DNA of 45,871 nucleotides, taken from contig NJFT01000286.1 in assembly GCA_002221725.1 (NCBI GenBank), positions 1 to 45,871 on the forward strand. The letters are read 5' to 3'. Origin of the DNA: Scedosporium boydii. Its lineage: Eukaryota; Ascomycota; Sordariomycetes; Microascales; Microascaceae. The notes under the pieces are model-generated. The model was not told where the DNA came from, did not search any database, and saw only the letters and a program-made list of their open reading frames with translations. Positions 1 through 10,568 of this stretch are shown piece by piece; the first letter of the stretch is position 1, and every line of letters begins with the position of its first letter. Made by a program: the position numbers and the translations under genes.

Positions 1-604
1 TCCACCCTTCGACCACTCCCGCGCCTCTCCCGTATTTACGAGTGGTCCTTTTTATTACGCGTTTGGACCAAGGCAACCCTGGGCGGATCCGAATTAAACC
101 ACCTTCAGCAAAGTGCCTGTCCAACCCTCCCCCTGCTCCCCTGCTACCCTGCTCTCTCCCCTGGCGCCCTAGCTCATTAGCAGTGCTACCCTCTTCCCTT
201 TTCTTTCCCCCAAGCCCCAACTCGGCGACCTCTTCATTATTCAATCCATCCCCCCTTCAACAGCCCACGCCCTCGACCAATCCAATTACCACTGTCACTC
301 TCTCACCGTCGGCCCACCCTTTTCTGTCAACCGCCTTTCACCGTCAACATCACCATCTACCATTTACCAGCAACAAGGAAACCTTCGACAATTACCTACG
401 CAGGAAAGAAGGCGGGATAGCGAGCTTTGTCAACCGAGAGCCTGGTAAATTGAATCCCGCGGTGCCTCGCCTCACCATCCTCGGCCGCGTCGTTTACCGT
501 CGTCACCCGTCACCCCCGATCGAGAAGAACGGGTAGCGAAAACACACGCACGCGAACAGGTGTCATTGAACCGTCAATTTCATAGTGTTTCGAGCGCCGC
601 CGTC
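1..604 (+). promoter_or_regulatory. Upstream region and probable 5' leader of the C2H2 gene
   Basis: No gene is supported here. The DNA is C/T-rich on the plus strand, with many CCC, CTC and TCC runs, which is typical of promoters and leaders of fungal genes. A 164-codon open frame (42-536) begins at GTG, is rich in Pro and Ser because of the pyrimidine bias, and has no recognisable domain, so I treat it as non-coding. I see no clear TATA box. Confidence 0.5.
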
Positions 605-2413
605 ATGAACGAGGCCCCGGCTGAGGTCCTCAAGGAGGCCAGGCAGAAGATCCTGGCCATGATGGACCTCGGTTTATCTCGCGATACCCTCTTCAACCTC
701 GTTGCAACCTCCAACCCGACCACCGCGACCGACAAATCTCAGAACACCAGCCAACAGCAACCATCACAACAATCGCAGCAACAGCAGCCTTTGCCTGCGC
801 GGCCTGCAGACGGACTCATTCAAGACGTAAAGCAAGAGCATCAGCCGACGCGGCCAATTGATAGCGGCGTTTCCAATGGTATGTTCAGGCTTGCTTGCGT
901 GCTAGTTCTCATTCCATTTTCATTTTATTTTGTTTTATTTTATTGTTCCTTTTATGGTGTTTCTTTCCGGGTTGGCGGGGAGCACACTCTGTATTCTGTA
1001 TTCATCTGCTGACGTCGCTAATCACGAATAGCACCAGCTCCTTCGAACGTGTTTTGGCCCAAACCCGGTCCTTACCACCACCGGCCTCGCATCTCCGTTT
1101 CATCGACGAGCTCGGGATCATCGGGACGTGCTAGCATTTGGTCCAACACGGGATCCTTCGCTTCAACTTCCTCCAACGCCACCCACTACTCTCAATCCTC
1201 GTCACCTCTCTCACAGTCTCAGTCTCTTCAGTCCGCACAATCCGGTACGACATCACCGCCCGGTGCTCAGAACCCTGCTGGTTGGCCTACGGGCAGGCTT
1301 AACTTTTACTGGTGCACGTCTTGCGAGACAAGATTTAAGAGAAAGTACGACTGGAAGCGGCACGAGGAAGAATTCCACGAGAGGTGGAAGAAGTACCCCT
1401 GTCCCGAACCCGGCTGCAATCGCAGCTTCTGGGGAGCTAACACTTTCAACCAGCACCACAAGTCATCCCACGGTTGCAAGACGTGTCCTCACTCCGAGCA
1501 GGTCGTGAAGTACCTCCGGAAGAGGAAGTACTGGGCTTGCGGTTTCTGCGCGGCACTTCATCCTTCGAGGGAACGACACGTCGAGCACGTAGCGAGGCAT
1601 TTCGAGGCGGGCAAGACCAAGGCGGACTGGACGCATTCGAGAGTTATCTATGGTCTTCTTCACCAACCGCTCATCCACGAGGCTTGGAAGGATATCCTCA
1701 ACGAGAAGCAGGGGGAATTCGCGGGTAGGCAGGCTCACTTCAGCTGGAACCCCACCAAGACTGGAAGGGCACAGGGTTTTATGGAAAACGAGTGCCCCGG
1801 ACAGCTTCAGGATCTCCTCGAGTTCTTCTCAGGCTCCAGCGCCGATGCTGAGGCTATTGTACGAGTCGCATACGAGCTTGCCGATGTCGTCTTCATGACG
1901 AGTCCGTTCTGTCCTCCCGCCAGCTGTGTCGATACGACTTCGGCCGTTGCCGCAGCGAATGCGACATCGTATCCCACGCCGCCCGAATCCACTTTGTCGC
2001 CGGTGACGCCCGGCACGAACATTCCTCCCCATCCCCAGCCACAGCCCGGCATGATGCTTGGCGAGCCCACTTCACCGTCTGGGGCGTTCCCCGGCGCATT
2101 CGGAAACCCCGCGATGATGCAGCCGTCTATGTTCAGTCCGACGAACCCAGCTCCTCGTCCCGTATCGCAACAACCACTTCGACGGTCCTCTCTTGAACGA
2201 GCTCTCCCCCCTCCACCGCCTGTCGAGGCCAACCCCATGACTGGCGCTCCTATGATCAACATCGACTACTTGCAATCCCAGGCCGGCACGGGCTTGATGC
2301 TTGAGGACTGGGAGAGCTTCGCCACGACGGTGGTAGATGACGGCAGCATGCAACAGCAGCCCGGCCAAGTAGCCACGGAGTGGCCTATGGTCCAGTACTT
2401 TGGCCCTCAGTAA
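605..2413 (+). CDS. C2H2 zinc-finger protein, probable transcription factor (2 exons)
   Basis: Exons are 605-878 and 1032-2413 (551 aa). The intron has GTATGT at 879 and ends ATAG at 1031; the frame is kept across it (1 nt + 2 nt). The ATG at 605 has G at -3; the frame extends upstream only to a GTG. Residues 1-91 are short helical sequence followed by a Gln/Ser-rich stretch. A Ser-rich linker leads to C2H2 units at about residues 186-207 (C-x2-C...H-x4-H) and 215-238 (C-x4-C-x12-H-x4-H), then further Cys/His pairs up to about residue 285. The C-terminal half is Pro/Gly/Met-rich and probably disordered. Family knowledge says such fungal C2H2 proteins are usually nuclear DNA-binding regulators; the targets cannot be read from the sequence. 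It is the first of three plus-strand genes, with no sign of co-transcription. Confidence 0.85.
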
Positions 2414-3820
2414 GCCGGCTGGCTGGCTAGCTGCCTACTATTTACTAATTATATGATTGGTTCTTCAGTCGCCAGTCATTTCTGTCTTAATTTTTCACAG
2501 TTTTCCCCCATCTTAGTATTTCGCCATTTATTATTAGATGGCCTGGAGTTTTTTTTCTCTTTTCCCTTTTTCTTGGAGTTCAAATCTGTGGTCGAAGAAG
2601 CAATGGGCAGGAGGCAAGCTGCTTCGGGATACCAACTATCGTTCCGTTCTTCAACCGAGTTTATCCTTTTTATTTTCTTCTCTATTATTATTCGCACATG
2701 CCCTACTTGGGCGTTTCGAACGATCCTGTTGTTTTCTCTCGTTTGTTACTGGACTCTATATATCTAGAGCCACAGTCTAGATAATGGTAATACCCCCGTC
2801 ACTCAGTGGATGGCACCATGTCTACTTGTACATGTCATCACATACATATTTCCTTTGTCCACAACCCCATGTTTTCTTTTCTTTTCTCATTGATTGACAT
2901 TTGCTTTTTTTTTTCTTCACGGCTGTGGGTCGGTTCGGCAGGGCTTGGGTCGGCTTGGCTTTGGTTCAAACGGGGGGTGTTTGCGTTATTTACGGCACAG
3001 GGGAAGATATCACTTCCTTGGCTAGGTTAAGTGCGTGTGACTGTTGCTTGGGTGGATATATAATGAACGGAGAGAAATGGCGGCATCGAGAAGGGCTGAG
3101 AGAGGCCAACTCGTAAGCGCTGCTGTCGCTCACGTTAGATCTTTTCATATTATGTGTCTTTGGCAAAGGGCGATACGAAAACAAGGAAAACAGGAGGTTT
3201 TTGCAAACATTCCAAGACGGCGCCGGATGGAAGGCCCGGGAATCTACGCAAGGGGTGGCTTTTTAACTAAAGCGTGAAAAACCAGTGACGGAGTCGGAAA
3301 TAGATGAATGTTTATTCCTAAAGGATCGAGTTCCTTCTGTGCCCCCTTAGCTTGTTGAGTGGTCGTTCTGCGACGAATGCGGAGTTTAGTAGTAGGCATG
3401 CATAACGACTATACGATGGTACCTATCGAGCGCGCGTTGATGCGCGGCGTGTTTACGCTTGAGAAGGGAATTGCATTTTTGCTGTGGTGTGCAATGACGG
3501 TTTTTTGTCTCGGGTTGCCGATGCCGACGACGATTGGAGTCAAGATTCCGGAAACGGAGTTATTGTCAAAGAGGCTCTCGTCGTTCGACTCGACGACAAC
3601 GTTCGCAGTGGACATTTTGGAACGTGTATATAAGCAGAGAGAATCGGAGCTGTGGTGAATTGTTTTTCGTAGAAAACTTCTTGTAAATATTTTTATTTAC
3701 GGCATTTCATCAATCAATCGTGGTCGATTGTTTCTTCTTGGTTTTACTGTTTTACAGTCTTTTAGGGAGCGCTTCGCGCGATTGTCTTTTAGCTTTACGA
3801 GGTGAGTGCGAGGATGCACG
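2414..3820. other. Intergenic spacer, 3' of the C2H2 gene and 5' of the next gene
   Basis: No firmly supported gene. The first half is T-rich and probably holds the 3' UTR of the zinc-finger gene. A 94-codon frame from the ATG at 3377 to 3658 shares the G/T-rich composition of the gene at 3821, but it has no domain and no convincing splice link to it. An in-frame stop at 3803-3805 precedes the ATG at 3821. Confidence 0.5.
3627..3634 (+). promoter_or_regulatory. TATA box (TATATAAG) upstream of the three-exon orphan gene
   Basis: TATATAAG lies 187 bp upstream of the ATG at 3821, oriented for plus-strand transcription. A start site about 25-30 bp further on would give a leader of about 160 nt. 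The spacing is plausible but no initiator is evident. Confidence 0.4.
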
Positions 3821-4898
3821 ATGGCTTCGTCTGTCGAATTGCGGAGGTTACGGACGCATGTTTACGGTGTGTTTGTCTACAGTGTTCGAGGATCCGTGAT
3901 GGATCTGGTGAGGCCTGTGCCGGACGCCGGAGACGGTTTGGCCGAGTCCGCCCTCTGGGACGGCGGTACCAGAGTTTGTGTTTGGCTGGCAGACTCCAGC
4001 GGGCGTCGAGAAGGCTCGAGATTTTGGGTTTACTGTTGTCGGAGTGACTACAGTTGCAGATCGCATGCTTCCTTTTGGAACGCGCTGCCAGTGCTGCGTG
4101 ATCATCTATTTTCTGTTCGTGATCCGAAGGAGGAGGGCCGCAGATTCATAGCGCCGGGAGAGCGCGCTCTGAGAGAGTACGATTCAGAGTCGGGCATACT
4201 CGCTTGCTGTATGCTTTAGTAAGTGGAATGTCTGCTCTACGGTGTCTGTTTAGGTTCAACTAATGCTGTCTTGGCAGCGACCAAGTGGTCTTGGTTGTTG
4301 ATGTTTTGAACGGATGTTGGAAGGATCTTAATGATGCCTTCGGGTTCGAGTTGCAGAAGCTGAAGTTTTCGCGTCCGGAATTGTTCGGCAAAGTAACGGA
4401 CGCCGCAGTGGCTTACGAAAGGTTTTTTAACTGGTGTGCTGCTTCTTTACAGCCTTGGGCGAGTTGGTTGTCGCGGAAGGGCCGTGCCTGGACAGTTCAT
4501 TTCTTTTTGGAGAATGTGTGGAAGTGTCATAAGATTCGTGGCTCGCCGTGGTTGATGTCTTTGTTGGACGATTTGAAATTCGTCAAGAGTCTCCTGGAAG
4601 GAGGTAAGTACAGCATTGCTGCACCGTCGTCGGTGGAGAGTCTGCTGACTTGTTTTGACTAGGTCGGAATTTTTTGAGGTTTGAGCCTTGCTTTCGTGTG
4701 GATACGTTTACTTGTCTTGGTGAAGAAAGACGGTTGTTTTTTGACGAAGTCGAATCTGTTGTACGACGTGTGTGCGAGACGCTCTGCGCAATGACGGTGG
4801 ACGTTTCTCGATCGTTGGTGCCGAGTCGGAGGTGTCCGCGGTTTGCGAGTCCAGGGTCGGAGTGTCTGGGCCAGACAGGCTTTCTCGAAGAGGAGTGA
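3821..4898 (+). CDS. Unrecognised three-exon protein, hypothetical
   Basis: Exons are 3821-4218, 4278-4603 and 4663-4898 (319 aa). Both introns are 59 bp, start GTAAGT and end GCAG or CTAG; the second has a good branch site (CTGAC). Joining restores one frame at both junctions (phases 2 and 1), which is strong evidence that this is a real gene. The protein is rich in Trp, Cys, Phe, Arg and Val and has no signal peptide, membrane helix or motif I recognise. It carries a central helical-looking Trp-rich part (about residues 135-240) and an Arg/Cys-rich tail ending in Glu. Codons favour G/T on the coding strand, unlike the C-ending codons of neighbouring genes; this may mean a young or lineage-restricted gene, or one acquired from elsewhere. 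The start is set by an in-frame stop just upstream at 3803-3805. Confidence 0.6.
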
Positions 4899-5136
4899 GT
4901 TGGAGACTCTGGGATTCTGGAAGAGAGAGTGTTTGGAGGTCACATGGTTTTCAAGTCACGTTACTTGATTCTTGTTGTCGATACGTACTACTGTTTGGAA
5001 GTGGGAAGCTCTTTTCTCCTCTAGCATTGTTTTATAGAAAAGAGCGCCACGCGCCCCAGCGGTATATGCTCTTTGTTTTTGTAGTGAGAGGGTACCTCGA
5101 TTTTTGTATGTGGGCAGAGGCCACTGCCCCGAAGTT

Positions 5137-5260
5137 GGCCCGGACATTCGTGGAACGAAGGGGGTTGAAAGGGGGGTCGGAGACCCTTCCTTATTGGATG
5201 TTGGGGAGCCGGGGAGGCGGCCCCGTTTGTGGCCCGGACAGGCCCGGACAGGCCCGGACA
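5137..5260 (+). repeat. Direct repeats GGCCCGGACA (one copy plus a tandem triplet)
   Basis: GGCCCGGACA occurs at 5137-5146 and three times in perfect tandem at 5231-5260. The last copy runs into an inverted repeat, GACAT-TTGG-ATGTC (5257-5270), and then TATAAAA at 5274-5280. The position directly above a TATA-like box suggests a cis-regulatory array, but a chance microsatellite cannot be excluded. Confidence 0.7.
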
Positions 5261-5565
5261 TTTGGATGTCGGGTATAAAAACGGTGGTTTTTTTCAACGT
5301 AGTCGTAGTTTCGCAGGAACAAACTTCGTCCTTTCATCAACAGGGACTGTTGATTGTCTTTTTTTTTTTTTGATTGAAGGGGGACTTTGACGTTGGCTTT
5401 GGCTTTGACACCAGCGGTGCTTTTGTTCAGATTCAAGCGTGTTAAACGAAACCATTGACGTGAATGTAGAAACCGGGAGCTTTCCTTTGTCCAAGGCATT
5501 ATAGAAAGATGAAGACAGAGTCTTGAACAGGCTCAAAGACGAGTCTAGTCCTTCCGAGAATCACG

Positions 5566-5571
5566 TATAAA
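5566..5571 (+). promoter_or_regulatory. TATA box (TATAAA) of the 5688 gene
   Basis: TATAAA lies 122 bp upstream of the ATG at 5688. It is followed by a C/T-rich stretch (about 5580-5650) of the kind often found around fungal start sites. A second candidate, TATAAAA at 5274-5280, would need a leader of nearly 400 nt. Confidence 0.45.
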
Positions 5572-5687
5572 CGCCCCGATTCTCCGCCCATCCATCCTCA
5601 TTTCTATCTCTATCACACTACTTTCTTCTCCATCATCATTCATTCTTATCCTCATTCTCAACCAAGACCTCGATAGCCACAAACACA

Positions 5688-6776
5688 ATGCCCAACTCTT
5701 CCAAATCAAGGGAAAACCCAAATCGCACCAACCCCATCTCCTTTACAGACGCCTGCGCGCTCACCTTCTTCGCCACCCGGTCGGAACGAGGACTCATCAT
5801 AAACAAAATGCGCCAGAAGGCCCGGAGGCACAAACGCCGGCGGAGTGGCGTAAAGAAGAATAAACATAAGAAGCAGTCGCTGGCGAGGCAGATCGAGGAG
5901 GAGGAGTCTAGCGACACTACGGACCTTGACGAGGGCGGCTGGGATATTGGCCATGCTCAGGTTCTTGACGGCCCAGATGGAGGCGTCGTCAAGGGGAACG
6001 ATAAGGTTGGGGGAGTGCGCTCTTTCGAGGAGCGGTCGGATGAAACGATGGATCTTGACGAGGGAGGCAATATACACCGGTCCTCAGCCTCCGACGGCTC
6101 AAGAGGGGGTGTTGCTGTTACGGGGGGTGGAAAGGTAAGGAGGTGCCGTCCCGAGGAGGAGACACGCGACCTTCAGGACCCAGATTCTGAACCCAGAGCC
6201 GAGATGCGTGAGTATCCTAGGCTTTCCAAGCCTTCGGGGAATCCCTCCGACAAACAGCCTAACACTCGTCGCAACGATAGTGGTAAACAACGCGAGCGAC
6301 CACCCATCTCCTTGACAAACTTTTTCCGCGACATGCCCCGTCTACTACCCAGATCCACGCGCAAGAAACGCAAAACTAACACCGCCTCTCACAAAAAGGC
6401 CCCAGCACTACAACCGGGACCATTAGCGAATGTCTTCCGCGACATGCCCAAGCTGCCAGACTCTAAGACCCACCGATCCTCCAAGCCCCGGATCCATAAA
6501 CCCTCTCCCCGCGAAGGCGAAAACCACACTTCACAACCGCCAACACCCGACGCCCCCCGCATCCACGTCCCCGAAGTCACCCAGCCGCGAGGCCAAAGCC
6601 CCTCCCGGATCCAAAACTGGGTCGACTCCCGCCCCGCCGACGATCTCGATCCGGGCGACTCCGTCACTGCGTCCCAGGACCGGTCGAACACCAATTTCGA
6701 TGGGTTCTCGACGGTGTATCCTGATGATAGCGCTTCGGTTCGGGTGCTGAGGGGTTGGTATAAAGGTCGGCGGTGA
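5688..6776 (+). CDS. Basic, low-complexity hypothetical protein, single exon
   Basis: One uninterrupted frame of 362 aa begins at an ATG with A at -3 and follows a TATA box and pyrimidine-rich leader. I do not recognise the family. Residues 1-45 look ordered; about 45-65 is a dense Lys/Arg cluster resembling a nuclear localisation signal; two acidic DLDEGG-type repeats follow at about residues 80 and 124. Two copies of a FRDMP(R/K)L motif lie at about residues 213 and 250, each set among basic and Pro-rich sequence; such duplicated short motifs in a disordered protein often act as docking sites. The rest is rich in Pro, Ser, Arg and Asp. A nuclear or chromatin-associated role is only an inference from the basic clusters. 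The open frame, start context and repeated motif make it more likely a gene than chance. Confidence 0.6.
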   Translation: MPNSSKSRENPNRTNPISFTDACALTFFATRSERGLIINKMRQKARRHKRRRSGVKKNKHKKQSLARQIEEEESSDTTDLDEGGWDIGHAQVLDGPDGGVVKGNDKVGGVRSFEERSDETMDLDEGGNIHRSSASDGSRGGVAVTGGGKVRRCRPEEETRDLQDPDSEPRAEMREYPRLSKPSGNPSDKQPNTRRNDSGKQRERPPISLTNFFRDMPRLLPRSTRKKRKTNTASHKKAPALQPGPLANVFRDMPKLPDSKTHRSSKPRIHKPSPREGENHTSQPPTPDAPRIHVPEVTQPRGQSPSRIQNWVDSRPADDLDPGDSVTASQDRSNTNFDGFSTVYPDDSASVRVLRGWYKGRR

Positions 6777-8211
6777 GATTCTTTTTTGAAAGTGACTTTT
6801 TTCTTTTTTGCGAGGGGGACTGGTTTTTTTTTTTTTGGAGGTTATTTATCTCTACTTAGTTTCGATTGCGCGATCCAAGCCCACACAAAATCACGAATCG
6901 AAAAAAAAAGGGGGGAAAGTAAATCGAAAAAAGAAAGTCAAAGCTGTCTCAATCCATGGAAGGGCGAGTGAGGTGCGGCCAAACCAGACATCATCGTCCC
7001 GTCGTCGGGCCCATCCGGCCCCACTCAGAACTGAAACCCCCGATCCCGGTTGGCGATCCCGCCCCACTTCCGACTCAGCCTTCCGAAATCTCCGGAAGCA
7101 GGAATCCCCAGGGGCTCGACCTCCTCCGACGCAAGGGTGTTCTCAGAATGAAGCGGGGGACTTGCACCAAGGTAGGTCCCTTGTTTTCCTTTTTTTATTT
7201 TTTTTATTCTATTTTATTTTATTTTTCTTTTTTTCTTTCACCGTTGCTTTTCCCTGTCGTGGTGTTTGGCGTCTTAACCATTTCCTTCCCTTGCTCATTT
7301 TCCTTCTTCTCCCTTTTTCGTGTCAAGTTTTTGTCGTCAACTTCTTTTCCTTGCCCGTGTTTCAGTCTTCTCCTTTGTCTCGCAATTTTTTCCCCCGGAC
7401 TATCTTTCCGCTCATAGATTGTCTCAAAAATTCAATAGAGTCCTATCCATGCATCATCTACAATTCACCCCAGGAGTCGACACAAGTCTAAGCCCTACCT
7501 CACCCGTAATTCCTCCATGACCTATTTGACCTCCATAGACTTGTCACATCTTGGGTTACAAGTAGAGGGGAAAATTCTGAAGTGAAGACATATTATCATT
7601 TAGAGTAGAGCTTGATGGTATAAAAGTTCCTAGACAGGATATGGTAAAAAAAATACAAGGAAATAAAGAAAGTAGAAAATAATCAACACGTTCCAACTCC
7701 TTTTCCCAATGATAGATGGGATCTCCAAATCCCATATTTCCCACCCGATCCGATTCCGTTTTCCGTAGTTTGTACAACTCTTCGCCCTTCTCCCAAAATT
7801 CAGCTCCCAATTAAAAAAACGAAGTTCGTGTTCGACTCGACTCATTCCCAATGATTTTGTTAAAGATAAACGAGATATCTTCAATGTTGAACAAGATATT
7901 CAGTTGATCAAAAAAAAAAAAAGAAAAACGCCTGCTTCCATGTTCACTTGTTTTTTTCTCCAATCGTAATGGACTTCTTTTTCATCTTTCCAATCGTTGC
8001 AACGCCTCTGACACACAAATGGCTCTTTCGCAAGGTTGTGGGTCACCAATGTTCTTCTTCTGTTTTTTTCTCAATTCAGATATCCGCCCTTATCCGTATA
8101 AACTCTGAAAATCAGGGAAAAAGGAAAAGACAAGGAAAACAATGAAATAATGAAGAGACGACTCTAGCAAGAGACCAGATTGGACCCGACATTAGTCAAC
8201 ATCTAATCCGC
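6777..8211. other. Intergenic spacer between convergent genes
   Basis: No supported gene. A short GC-rich island (about 6950-7180) lies in T/A-rich DNA and ends at a donor-like GTAGGT near 7171. It could be a first exon starting at the ATG at 6956, but I find no matching downstream exon. The rest (7200-8200) is AT-rich with long T and A runs and probably includes the 3' UTR of the bHLH gene. Confidence 0.4.
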
Positions 8212-9315
8212 TCATCGCCAGAGGCCGTCCAAACCACCGGTCGCCACGTCAACGCCGCCCGATCTCCGCTTCAGCAGGGCGTTCTCGTCTGCTAGCTCCT
8301 TGTTCTTGCGCTCAAGGTGCAGAATGTACTCGGCAGCCTTGCTGAGAATGGTGGCCTTATTTAGCTTCTGAGCCGGAGCAAGCCCACCCAGCTCGCTTGT
8401 GACGTCGTCCTCGAGCTCGGCCTCCTCGGGGGTCTGGCCATTCTCGAGCCTGTAAGCGGCTACGCGGAGAGATGGCACGGCATCTCGGAGGGCGGCGATC
8501 TTGTCGTTGAGGTTGTTGCGGTAGCGCTTCTCAATCATGTTGTGCGCCGTCTTCTTGGGCTGGCCGCGCTCCGTGGTCGATGAGGATCCTCCTGATGTGC
8601 GTCGAGAAGTAACGGGAGCAAGAGGCGGCGAAGGAGGGGCGAGAGAGGAGCGAGCTGACGAAGAGCTGGTTTCCGAGGCAGAGGCGAGAGACTTTCGCTT
8701 GCGTGAGGGATATCGCCCCTCGTCTGTTGTCGTTGGCGAGAGGGCTTCCAAGACGTTGTTGCGGGTCGCTGCTGTTGAGGAGGCCTTGATCTTTCTGGAT
8801 TTGCTCGAGGTGGGATTGGTGGGTGCTGTGTCGATGTTGTCGAAGAGAGGCGTCTGAAGGTCGTCGAAGCTGCCATCTACGAAGGCAATGGTATCGGTCT
8901 CCCGCTTCGCTAGGTCGAGAGGATTTACCGCCGGACTTGTTGAAGTGGGGAATCGGGCGGAGATGATGGGGCTGTCAAAGGAGTCGGTGCTCGGGAATTC
9001 TGGAGACAAAGCGGCCTTGCCAGACCAGTTGATCCAGTCGGCAGCTTGAGGAAGCTGGTATGCGTTTGTGAGGACGGGGAAGGTAGGAGAGACGGGCGAT
9101 GGCGCCGCCGAGTCCGTGTTGAAGTCGGCCTGTTGGGGATCGTACAGAGCCAGATCTGTGAAATCAGCCGAGATCTAGGAGGCTCGGAAGTTAGTATTTG
9201 TTTTATCAAGTCGTATCACACACGAGGGTTTCAAGCTTTCGGTAGCTTGTCAGCACTAGGAACGTACCGAATCTCGCTGCGTAGGATAGTAGAAGTCCAT
9301 GGTCCTGGTAGCCAT
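8212..9315 (-). CDS. bHLH-zipper transcription factor, SREBP-type basic region (SrbB-like)
   Basis: The coding strand is minus: exon 1 9315-9268 (16 codons) and exon 2 9174-8212 (336 aa in total). The 93-bp intron starts GTACGT and ends CCTAG, with phase 0. The N-terminal 215 residues are Ser/Thr/Pro-rich and probably an activation region. The bHLH lies at about residues 225-300: the basic region carries H-x3-E-x3-R (HNMIEKRYR), and the Tyr in KRYR is the hallmark of SREBP-family factors. A long loop of about 30 residues separates the helices, and helix 2 continues into a short leucine zipper. Unlike classical SREBP there is no membrane segment or regulatory C-terminus, so it would not be released by proteolysis; Aspergillus SrbB has this plan. 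A role in sterol, hypoxia or carbon metabolism is inferred from family. The last residues are GLWR. Confidence 0.88.
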
Positions 9316-10400
9316 TGGGGGTGAAGAAGAAGAAGAAGAAAGAGTTTGGATAGTTGAAGTGAATTCGGCCAGCTCAAGAAGCTCGAGTTCACTTGGTGAT
9401 GTCTAACCGCTCCAGGGTTATGGTTGAAGTCCGGGGAGGGGAGAGGAAAGGTTGGGTATTAAGAAGTAATTATAAGTGGGAGGGGAAATAGAAGTCCAAT
9501 TGGATGTGGCGCAGGATTGGGTGAAACTCGTGCGTTTGTTTTGAAAGAGAAGAGAGTGGGCAGTATGTCTTCTTTTGTTCCGTCCGAGTGTGTGAGGAGG
9601 GGATAGAGACAAGTGAAAGGTGTCTTGCTTCCTCAGGATAACTGTTCCGTCAGGGTCGAGATCTATTGTCCTATGGTAGGGAGTTGGGTATTTAGCTCCA
9701 GACTAAGTCGTCAATTGTCTGGTGGTCGTATGGAAGATCAAGATATATGTAGAGATGTTCCTTGTGGAAACTTTGTGAGATCTCGAACAAGGGAAGAACA
9801 AGTCGGACAGCAGAGGCAAGCAAAACGAGTGGTCCAGAGTGGAAAGGCTATGAGCTATAAGCTACGAAGCACGGAGGGTTGTGTTGTACTTGGACTTGGC
9901 ACGTTGGTGTCGTCAAGGTGTCGGAGGCTTGGGGGCTTTGGGGGGGTGTATAGCTAGATATACTAGATATAGAATGGCGTATTGTTGATGGTGCGTCAAG
10001 GAACGGTTCAAGACGTCAAGGGTGGGCGGGGACGAGCGAGCTTATAGCTGAGCGCGATTCAGGAATTCAGCGAAACGGGGAATTGTACTCTGGACTCGTA
10101 CTCGGTACTTGGAGATTTGCCCCAGAGGTGGGAGGAGTGGAGAAGCAGAGAAGGAAAGCCGCGATGTAGCAAAGTAGCAAAGTAGCCAAGGGGCCAAGGA
10201 GAGGGTACAATGGTACAGTGGTCAAATTGGGGACTAGTAAGTCGAGGGGGGCAACGACAATGGAAGGCAGGTAGCGAGGTAGACAGGCAGGCAGGTGAAC
10301 GGGGTTCGGTGTGGGGTTGGGGATTGGCACAAGGCTCCGTAGAGTTCTTTCCCTAGATCGATGGCGGATACTGATGCTGGTGATGATGATGATGTGATGG
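9316..10400 (-). promoter_or_regulatory. Upstream region of the bHLH gene
   Basis: Purine-rich on the plus strand (GAAGAAGAAG near 9328), so the bHLH leader would be C/T-rich, as is usual in fungi. An 87-codon minus-strand frame (10330-10067) is Pro/Leu-rich and probably chance. I see no clear TATA box. Confidence 0.4.
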
Positions 10401-10528
10401 TATGATTACAGTAGCTAGTCGTACATTACATAGTTGAAGAGGGGCCAGAGCGGGGCATGGGTAGAGACGGGAGGAGGGGCCCAAGATATATGACTGAGTG
10501 ACGAAAAGGTTAATGGAAGGGAAAAAAG

Positions 10529-10529
<1 letters not shown>

Positions 10530-10566
<37 letters not shown>
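10530..10566 (+). repeat. Poly-A tract
   Basis: An essentially uninterrupted run of about 37 A residues, preceded by shorter A runs. It could be a nucleosome-excluding tract, the remnant of a retroposed poly-A tail or an assembly artefact. I see no retroposon body beside it. Confidence 0.8.

Positions 10567-10568
<2 letters not shown>

Larger units (their letters stand above)
4899..5687. other. Intergenic spacer with GC-rich direct repeats and TATA-like boxes
   Basis: No coding sequence is supported; the longest frames here overlap in several registers without domains. The spacer holds four copies of a 10-mer (listed separately), a TATAAAA at 5274, a poly-T run near 5360-5371 and the promoter of the gene at 5688. 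Confidence 0.5.

Noticed and set aside
42..536. 164-codon frame before the C2H2 gene
   Set aside because: It begins at GTG, is Pro/Ser-rich because of C/T bias, and has no domain; better explained as promoter and leader.
4772..5278. 168-codon plus-strand frame after the three-exon gene
   Set aside because: It starts in another register inside exon 3 and runs through the GC-rich repeats; no domain or splice support.
6808..7491. 227-codon frame in the spacer before the bHLH gene
   Set aside because: Long Phe/Leu runs come from T tracts; no domain. Only the small GC-rich island inside is worth a look.
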